Origin: Micromonospora cremea
GTDB taxonomy: Bacteria > Actinomycetota > Actinomycetes > Mycobacteriales > Micromonosporaceae
Direction of reading: 5' to 3'
Assembly: GCF_900143515.1 (NCBI RefSeq)
Contig: NZ_FSQT01000002.1
Span: 4,403,501-4,467,500 of the forward strand
DNA length: 64,000 nucleotides
The translations under genes were made by a program, and so were the position numbers. Below the pieces are notes generated by a model. That model saw nothing but the letters and a program-made list of their open reading frames with translations, made no database searches and had not been told where the DNA came from. Shown one piece after another: positions 58,301 through 64,000 of the stretch. How positions within the stretch are numbered: position 1 is the stretch's first letter; every line of letters starts with the position of its first letter.

Positions 58301-59482
58301 ATGCCGGTGACGGGCGGTCCGCGCCGGCCGCTGACCCGCATGGCGCAGGGGCCGCAGCGTGCGGACCTGCTGGAGCTGTTCTTCGACCTTGCCTTCATCG
58401 CCAGCCTGACCCTGACGTCGCAGAAGATGGCGGCCGAGCAGACCTGGACCGGCATCGGCCAGGCGTTGCTCGCCCTGTCGACGCTGTGGGCGGTGTGGGT
58501 GACCACGACGTTGATCACCGACACCTACAGTCCGCGGAATCGACCGATCCCCTACCTGATCCTGGGCATCATGTTCGGCGTCATGCTGATGTCCGCCGCG
58601 CTGCCGACGGCGTTCCGTGACCACGGACTGATCTTCGGTGGGACCTGGGCCGCGATCAACCTGGGCCGGGGGCTGGTGCTCATCCGCTCCCTGCGCCGTC
58701 GGCAGGGGCAGGAACGCTCCCTCCGCGCCCTGGTCTGGAACCTCGTCTCGGGGACCCTCTGGGTGGTCGGCGGCCTCGTGGCCGACCCCGGGTGGCGGCT
58801 CGTCGTGTGGCTCGCCGCGCTGGCCGTGGACTACATCGCGTTCGGGTTCCGCTTCCCCATTCCCGGTCGGGCGCCCCTGCCGCAGTATCAGGTGGCGCCG
58901 GAGCACCTTGCCGAGCGGTACCAGCAGATCTACATCCTCACTCTGGGCGAACTCGTCCTGGTCAGCGTCCTCAGCCTGAGCCACCAGCCCTTCACGCCCG
59001 GTCGGATCGGCGCCTTCGGCATCGCGTTCCTGACGGCCGTGGTGCTCTGGTGGAGCTACGCCCAGGGAGCGGGGGCGACACTCCGCGACGCCATCGAGGC
59101 GTCACCGCACCGGTCCCGGCTGGTGCAGACCAACCCGTACGCCCACTGGTTGATGGTGGTCGGGGTGGTGAGCACGGCCGCCGGCATCGAACGGATCATC
59201 GCGCAGCCGGGCGAGCGGCCCGGCGCCCCGATGACCGCGCTCATCCTGGGTGGCGCCGGGCTCTTCCTCTTCGGTCGGGCGGTCCTGGAACACGAGGTCT
59301 ACGGGCGGGTCCCGCTGTCCCACGTCATCGGTGTCGTCGCGGCGATCGCCCTGGCGCCGCCCGCGGCGCACCTGGCCGGTCTGGCGCTGGGCGTCGCCGT
59401 CGCTCTGGTGCTGCTGGCGGTCGCGGCCGCCGAGTTCGTCCGGGCCCGGCACCGTCCCGCCCCGGCTCCGGCGACACCGTGA
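58301..59482 (+). CDS. Low temperature requirement protein A (LtrA) family
   Basis: A 393-residue integral membrane protein with roughly ten hydrophobic helices. Family motifs: LLELFFDLAFIASLTLTSQKMA near the N-terminus, YILTLGELVLVSVLSLS in the middle and PYAHWLMVVGVVSTAAGIERII. The role is unknown; the first member was needed for cold growth in Listeria. ATG at 58301; the C-terminal tail is Ala/Pro-rich. Confidence 0.9.
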   Translation: MPVTGGPRRPLTRMAQGPQRADLLELFFDLAFIASLTLTSQKMAAEQTWTGIGQALLALSTLWAVWVTTTLITDTYSPRNRPIPYLILGIMFGVMLMSAALPTAFRDHGLIFGGTWAAINLGRGLVLIRSLRRRQGQERSLRALVWNLVSGTLWVVGGLVADPGWRLVVWLAALAVDYIAFGFRFPIPGRAPLPQYQVAPEHLAERYQQIYILTLGELVLVSVLSLSHQPFTPGRIGAFGIAFLTAVVLWWSYAQGAGATLRDAIEASPHRSRLVQTNPYAHWLMVVGVVSTAAGIERIIAQPGERPGAPMTALILGGAGLFLFGRAVLEHEVYGRVPLSHVIGVVAAIALAPPAAHLAGLALGVAVALVLLAVAAAEFVRARHRPAPAPATP

Positions 59483-59519
59483 CACCAGCCCCGGCCGCGC
59501 CCACCCGCGAACCGGCGGC

Positions 59520-60065
59520 CTACCGGACCACCACCGTGATGGTGTGCGCCCGGTCCTCCTGCGGGATCGTGACGGCGACCGTGCCACGGCGGACGAACCG
59601 GATGTCCACCACCCCGGCCTCGTACTGCTGCGAGACCAGTTCCGGGCGGTCCACGGTGACCAGACCGGGACCGATCCCCTGGATCCGCAGCACCGCTCCG
59701 GTGGCGAAGCAGAGCGAGCGCAGCAGCTCAAGCTCGGTCTCGGCCAGCGGCAGGTCGTAGCGAACCGTGCCCTGGCAACTCGTGGTCGGCTCGTTCGACG
59801 ACGGGGCCGGTCGGGGCGGCGTACCCCGGGTCCTGGTCGGTGCGGGCGGTGCCGGAACCGGGCGCCCGGTGCTCGGCGGCACCCGCGACGGCGACACGGT
59901 GGCGGTTTGGGTCGCGCTCGGCGTCGGCGCCGAGCCGGACGTGCCAGGGGGTGGCTGGACGGGCAGCGGCGCCACCGGCTCGGCGCCGCAGGCGGCGACC
60001 GCGATGGTCAGGGTGAGCGCGGCAGCGATGGTGCTGGTGGATCGGCGGATCGCGGCGGGATTCAT
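59520..60065 (-). CDS. Putative lipoprotein downstream of an ECF sigma gene
   Basis: A 181-residue secreted protein. Lipoprotein signal at 1-25 with VAAC lipobox, then a Pro/Thr-rich linker (QPPPGTSGSAPTPSATQTATVSPS) and a small beta-domain with two cysteines (SCQGTVRYDLP, SLCFATGA). GAAGGAGCCCGGCC precedes ATG 60065. It lies 77 bp after the ECF sigma gene on the same strand, where an anti-sigma factor is usual, but it lacks a zinc HxxxCxxC motif. Function is unknown. Confidence 0.82.
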   Translation of the reverse strand: MNPAAIRRSTSTIAAALTLTIAVAACGAEPVAPLPVQPPPGTSGSAPTPSATQTATVSPSRVPPSTGRPVPAPPAPTRTRGTPPRPAPSSNEPTTSCQGTVRYDLPLAETELELLRSLCFATGAVLRIQGIGPGLVTVDRPELVSQQYEAGVVDIRFVRRGTVAVTIPQEDRAHTITVVVR

Positions 60066-60142
60066 GGCCGGGCTCCTTCGTCGGGTGGTCGGTTCACCCT
60101 GTTGGTCGCCATCGCCGCCGGATCCGTTCGTCGTCCAAGTGC

Positions 60143-60688
60143 TCAGCTCGCCGCGTCGCCGAGCCGCTGCCGGACCTCCCGCCGGGCGAGGTGCAGCCGG
60201 GACTTCACCGTGCCCTCCGGCACCTCCAGCAGGGTGGCGATCTCCTGGTAGCTGAGCCCGAGGACGTCCCGTAACGTCACCACCTCGGCGAGGTCGGGTC
60301 GCACCGCGTCGAGCGCGTCGAGCAGGTCCAGGCGGGTGCCGGCGACGACGCTGGTCCGCCGGGGATCGGCCCGGTCGGGCAGCGGCACGTTCCCCGCCTC
60401 CAACAGCCAGCGCCGGCGCAGGGCCCGGTAGGTCGACCGTGCCCGGTTGGCGCTCAGCCGGTGCAGCCAGGTGTGGAACGAGGAGCGCGCCTCGAACCGG
60501 GTGATGCCGCGGGCCACGGCCAGCAGCGTGTCCTGGCAGGCTTCCTCGGCGTCCTCCCGGTTGGGCAGGAACCGGGCGCACAGTCGGAGCACCTCCGGCC
60601 GCACCGCGACCAGCAGGGCGTCCAACGCCACCCGGTCGCCGTGCGCGGCGGACCGGGCCAGGGTGTCGACGTCGTCTCCGAGGGGCAT
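60143..60688 (-). CDS. ECF-type RNA polymerase sigma factor
   Basis: A 181-residue sigma-70 family protein with region 2 (DALLVAVRPEVLRLCARFLPNREDAEEACQDTLLAVARGI, FEARSSFHTWLHRLSANRARSTYR) and region 4 (DLLDALDAVRPDLAEVVTLRDVLGLSYQEIATLLEVPEGTVKSRLHLARREVRQRL). No other domain is present. It would direct RNA polymerase to stress or envelope promoters; the target set is unknown. ATG at 60688. Confidence 0.92.
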   Translation of the reverse strand: MPLGDDVDTLARSAAHGDRVALDALLVAVRPEVLRLCARFLPNREDAEEACQDTLLAVARGITRFEARSSFHTWLHRLSANRARSTYRALRRRWLLEAGNVPLPDRADPRRTSVVAGTRLDLLDALDAVRPDLAEVVTLRDVLGLSYQEIATLLEVPEGTVKSRLHLARREVRQRLGDAAS

Positions 60689-60825
60689 GCCGGGATGTCC
60701 AATGCTCCGCCGTGCCGTTCTCCGAGCGTACGGCCGATGTCGCCGGTCGGCCCCGGTCGAGTCTGCCAGCCGACTCCGACCGTCCGTCCCGGTGACGCCA
60801 CGGAGCCAGGGGCCTCGGCCGTGCG

Positions 60826-61446
60826 TTACTCGAAGCGGGACGGGTCGCCGGCGCCCCGGCGCAGGATCTCCGGCTCGGGCCCGGACAGGTCGACCACCGT
60901 CGTCGGTTCCTTTCCGCAGTCGCCCGCGTCGACCACCGCGTCGAGCAGGTGGTCGAGCCGTTCCTTGATCTCCCACCCCTGGGTCATCGGCTCGTCCTCG
61001 CCGGGCAGGGCCAGGGTGCTCGACACCAGCGGCTCGCCCAGCTCGGCCAGGAGCGCCTGGGTGACGGTGTGCCGGGGCACACGGACGCCGACGGTGCGCT
61101 TCTTGGGGTGCAGCATCCGGCGGGGCACCTCACGGGTGGCCGGCAGGATGAAGGTGTAGCTGCCCGGGGTGGACGCCTTCACCAGGCGGAAGACCGAGTT
61201 GCTGACGTGGACGAACTGGCCGAGCTGGGCGAAGTCGCGACACACCAGGGTGAAATGGTGCCGATCGTCGAGCCGGCGGATCTCGCGGATCCGGTCCAGG
61301 CCCTCCCGGTCGCCCAGACGGCAGCCGAGCGCGTAGCACGAGTCCGTCGGGTAGGCGACCAGGCCGCCGTCGCGGATCAGGTCAGCGACCTGGCGGATGA
61401 CCCGCGGCTGCGGGTTCTCCGGGTGTACGTCGTAGTACCTCGCCAT
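60826..61446 (-). CDS. L-threonylcarbamoyladenylate synthase family protein (Sua5/YciO)
   Basis: A 206-residue YrdC-fold protein. It begins MARYYDVHPENPQPRVIRQVADLIRDGGLVAYPTDSCYALGC, with KPxxR-like DRHHFTLVCRDFAQLGQFV and SVRVPRH-like VGVRVPRHTVTQALL. The TYPTDSCYALGC motif (instead of PTDTVYGLG) and the length fit the YciO branch, so it may not be the essential TsaC/Sua5 enzyme. ATG at 61446 is divergent from dnaE at 61591; TAGGGT at 61532-61537 may be the dnaE -10 box. Confidence 0.9.
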   Translation of the reverse strand: MARYYDVHPENPQPRVIRQVADLIRDGGLVAYPTDSCYALGCRLGDREGLDRIREIRRLDDRHHFTLVCRDFAQLGQFVHVSNSVFRLVKASTPGSYTFILPATREVPRRMLHPKKRTVGVRVPRHTVTQALLAELGEPLVSSTLALPGEDEPMTQGWEIKERLDHLLDAVVDAGDCGKEPTTVVDLSGPEPEILRRGAGDPSRFE

Positions 61447-61590
61447 CCTCCGAGAGTAGGCGCATCCTCGTGCGCGGGGGAGACGAGGGCCACCCTCGGC
61501 GCGGACGGTGGAGCCGCCGAGATCACCTCGGTAGGGTAGGTCCCGGTCGGCTCCGACCACCAAGATCCATATCGCCGGGGGGCGCCACGC

Positions 61591-64000
61591 ATGGCCGATT
61601 CGTTCGCGCATCTGCACGTGCACACCGAGTACTCGATGCTCGACGGAGCGGCCCGGCTCAAGGACCTGTTCGCCGAGGCCAACCGGCTGGGCATGCCGGC
61701 GGTGGCGATCACCGACCACGGCAACATGCACGGGGCGAACGACTTCTACAACCAGGCGATGGCCGCCGGGATCACCCCGATCCTGGGCGTCGAGGCGTAC
61801 GTGGCGCCCGAGTCGCGCTATCACAAGGCGCGGGTCAAGTGGGGTCGGCCGGAGCAGAAGAGCGACGACATCTCCGGTAACGGCGCGATCACCCACAAGA
61901 CCATGTGGGCGAAGAACGCGCAGGGCCTGAAGAACCTGTTCACCCTCAACTCCCGCGCGTCCATGGAGGGGCACTACGTCAAGTGGCCCCGGATGGACAT
62001 GGAGCTGATCGCCGAGCACGCCGAGGGCATCATGGCGACCACCGGCTGCCCCTCCGGCGCGGTGCAGACCCGGCTGCGGCTGGGTCAGTTCGACGAGGCG
62101 CTCAAGGTCGCCGCCAGCTACCAGGACATCTTCGGCAAGGACAACTACTTCCTGGAGATCATGGATCACGGCCTCTCCATCGAGCGCCGGGTCCGCGACG
62201 GGCTCACCGAGATCGCCCGCAAGCTCGACATCCCGCCGGTGGTCACCAACGACTCGCACTACACGCACGAGGCGCAGGCCACCGCGCACGACGTGCTGCT
62301 GTGCGTGCAGACCGGCAGCAACATCGACGACCCGAACCGGTTCCGGTTCGAGGGCGGCGGCTACTTCATCAAGAGCGCCGACCAGATGCGCGCGGTCGAC
62401 TCCTCCGAGCTGTGGCAGCAGGGCTGCCGCAACACCCTGCTGGTCGCCGAGAAGGTCGACCCGACCGGGATGTTCGAGTTCCACAACCTGATGCCGCGCT
62501 TCCCGGTCCCGGAGGGGGAGACCGAGGAGTCCTGGTTCCGCAAGGAGACCTTCGCCGGGCTGGCCCGCCGCTACCCGGGCGGCATTCCGGAGGGGCACGT
62601 CGTCCAGGCCGAGTACGAGCTGGGCGTCATCAACCAGATGGGCTTCCCGTCGTACTTCCTCGTGGTCGCCGATTTCATCCAGTGGGCGAAGAACCAGGGC
62701 ATCGCGGTGGGCCCGGGCCGTGGGTCGGCCGCCGGCTCGCTCGTCGCGTACGCGCTGGGCATCACCGACCTTGACCCGATCCAGCACGGCCTGATCTTCG
62801 AGCGGTTCCTCAACCCCGAGCGGGTCTCGATGCCGGATGTCGACATCGACTTCGACGAGCGCCGGCGCGGTGAGGTGATCAAGTACGTCACCGACAAGTG
62901 GGGCGAGGACAAGGTTGCCCAGATCGCCACCTTCGGCACGATCAAGGCGAAGGCCGCGATCAAGGACTCGGCCCGGGTGCTCGGTTTCCCGTACGCGGTC
63001 GGCGACCGGATCACCAAGGCCATGCCGCCGGCCGTGATGGGCAAGGACATCCCGCTCACCGGCATCTTCGACCCGAAGCACTCCCGCTACGCGGAGGCCG
63101 GCGAGATCCGTGGCCTGTACGAGTCCGACCCGGACGTGCGCAAGGTGATCGACACGGCCAAGGGCATCGAGGGGCTGATCCGGCAGACCGGTGTGCACGC
63201 CGCCGGCGTCATCATGTCCGCCGAGCCGATCATCGAACACATCCCGTTGATGCGCCGCGACGCCGACGGGGCGATCATCACGCAGTTCGACTACCCGACC
63301 TGCGAGTCGCTCGGGCTGCTGAAGATGGACTTCCTCGGCCTGCGCAACCTGACGATCATCGACGACGCGGTCAAGAACATCGAGCTCAACCACGACAGGA
63401 AGCTCGACCTGCTGGCCCTGCCGTTGGACGACAAGGCCGCCTACGAGCTGCTGGCCCGCGGCGACACCCTCGGCGTGTTCCAGCTCGACGGCGGGCCGAT
63501 GCGCTCGCTGCTGCGACTGATGAAGCCGGACAACTTCGAGGACATCTCCGCCGTCCTGGCGCTGTACCGGCCCGGCCCGATGGGCGTCGACTCGCACACC
63601 AACTACGCGCTGCGCAAGAACGGCCTCCAGGAGATCACGCCGATCCACCCGGAGCTGGAGGAGCCGCTACGGGAGATCCTGGCGCCCACCCACGGCCTGA
63701 TCGTCTACCAGGAGCAGGTGCAGCGCGCGGCGCAGATCCTCGCCGGCTACACCCTCGGTCAGGCAGACCTGCTGCGCCGGGCGATGGGCAAGAAGAAGAA
63801 GGAGATCCTCGACAAGGAGTTCATCCCGTTCCGGGACGGCTGCCGCGAGCGCGGCTACTCCGACGAGGCGATCCAGGCGGTGTGGGACGTCCTGGTGCCG
63901 TTCGCCGGGTACGCCTTCAACAAGGCGCACTCCGCCGCGTACGGCCTGGTCTCCTACTGGACCGCGTACCTCAAGGCGCACTACCCGGCCGAGTACATGG
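61591..64000 (+). CDS. dnaE: DNA polymerase III alpha subunit (C-terminus cut by window edge)
   Basis: 803 codons are visible of about 1180. N-terminal PHP domain with metal ligands [19 protein letters not shown] and [11 protein letters not shown]. The polymerase palm has [23 protein letters not shown] and [13 protein letters not shown] with the catalytic acids near residues 416-420. Also [34 protein letters not shown] and [37 protein letters not shown]. The PHP residues look intact, so proofreading by PHP is plausible, as in other actinobacteria. ATG at 61591; the end lies beyond the window. Confidence 0.97.
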   Translation, partial: MADSFAHLHVHTEYSMLDGAARLKDLFAEANRLGMPAVAITDHGNMHGANDFYNQAMAAGITPILGVEAYVAPESRYHKARVKWGRPEQKSDDISGNGAITHKTMWAKNAQGLKNLFTLNSRASMEGHYVKWPRMDMELIAEHAEGIMATTGCPSGAVQTRLRLGQFDEALKVAASYQDIFGKDNYFLEIMDHGLSIERRVRDGLTEIARKLDIPPVVTNDSHYTHEAQATAHDVLLCVQTGSNIDDPNRFRFEGGGYFIKSADQMRAVDSSELWQQGCRNTLLVAEKVDPTGMFEFHNLMPRFPVPEGETEESWFRKETFAGLARRYPGGIPEGHVVQAEYELGVINQMGFPSYFLVVADFIQWAKNQGIAVGPGRGSAAGSLVAYALGITDLDPIQHGLIFERFLNPERVSMPDVDIDFDERRRGEVIKYVTDKWGEDKVAQIATFGTIKAKAAIKDSARVLGFPYAVGDRITKAMPPAVMGKDIPLTGIFDPKHSRYAEAGEIRGLYESDPDVRKVIDTAKGIEGLIRQTGVHAAGVIMSAEPIIEHIPLMRRDADGAIITQFDYPTCESLGLLKMDFLGLRNLTIIDDAVKNIELNHDRKLDLLALPLDDKAAYELLARGDTLGVFQLDGGPMRSLLRLMKPDNFEDISAVLALYRPGPMGVDSHTNYALRKNGLQEITPIHPELEEPLREILAPTHGLIVYQEQVQRAAQILAGYTLGQADLLRRAMGKKKKEILDKEFIPFRDGCRERGYSDEAIQAVWDVLVPFAGYAFNKAHSAAYGLVSYWTAYLKAHYPAEYM

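Noticed and set aside
60826..63648. Long minus-strand frame across dnaE
   Set aside because: Only its last 207 codons (Sua5/YciO) are real. The rest is antisense to dnaE, which shows full polymerase motifs.
1..64000. tRNA, rRNA, CRISPR arrays or insertion sequences
   Set aside because: I found no cloverleaf-like sequence, direct-repeat/spacer array or transposase frame on either strand by reading; a covariance-model search was not possible.

Overview
The window looks like a chromosomal stretch of a very GC-rich actinomycete, most probably Micromonosporaceae (Micromonospora or a close relative). The reasons are extreme third-position GC, many GTG starts, stop/start overlaps between genes, a phosphatidylinositol-mannoside locus (pgsA-patA-pimA), an F420-dependent oxidoreductase, a poxvirus-type topoisomerase IB, and several families of short palindromic intergenic repeats. 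The genus is an inference. I saw no rRNA, tRNA, CRISPR array, insertion sequence or prophage.

Region 1 (1-5 kb) holds a truncated aldehyde dehydrogenase, a phytoene-desaturase-like FAD oxidoreductase, a polyprenol-phosphate-mannose-synthase-like GT2, and a coupled SRPBCC/SDR pair.

Region 2 (5.2-12.9 kb) is the most interesting part. It is a tightly packed seven-gene operon carrying GmhB (fused to a GT9 heptosyltransferase), two GT4-type glycosyltransferases, GmhA, a bifunctional HldE, an SDR and a second GT9. This predicts a Gram-positive organism that makes ADP-heptose and transfers heptose to an unknown acceptor. No HldD-type epimerase is visible. Topoisomerase IB overlaps the last gene.

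Region 3 (13.9-35.4 kb) is mixed housekeeping and accessory sequence. It has a TetR/MFS efflux pair with two operator dyads, RecQ, an F420 (LLM) oxidoreductase, a NagZ-like GH3 enzyme, an aminotransferase-V enzyme, DUF1206 and MscS membrane proteins, and a holin-like/DUF3618/DUF4235 envelope trio. It also has a cold-shock protein, aldo/keto reductase, trans-aconitate methyltransferase, adenosine-deaminase family enzyme, OmpR-type two-component system, ADP-ribosylglycohydrolase and YcnI-like protein.

Region 4 (35.6-49.7 kb) follows the actinobacterial order thrS - HIT - pgsA - patA - pimA - pdxS - pdxT - yebC. It is interrupted by a secreted M15 peptidase, a HAD protein, an aldo/keto reductase and an EF-G2-like GTPase.

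Region 5 (49.7-64 kb) starts with a DUF402 gene broken by an in-frame TAG. It continues with a NatA/NatB-type ABC exporter next to a NarL two-component system, a PadR-controlled membrane protein, and a Ser/Thr kinase broken by a one-base frameshift in a C run. It ends with LtrA, an ECF sigma factor with a lipoprotein, a Sua5/YciO-type protein and the first 803 codons of dnaE.

Other signals are several families of inverted repeats between genes, apparently leaderless promoters (TAGGAT-type -10 boxes 6-7 nt before GTG), micro-ORFs with GTGA overlaps, and a DUF3618 protein built on five 11-residue tandem repeats.
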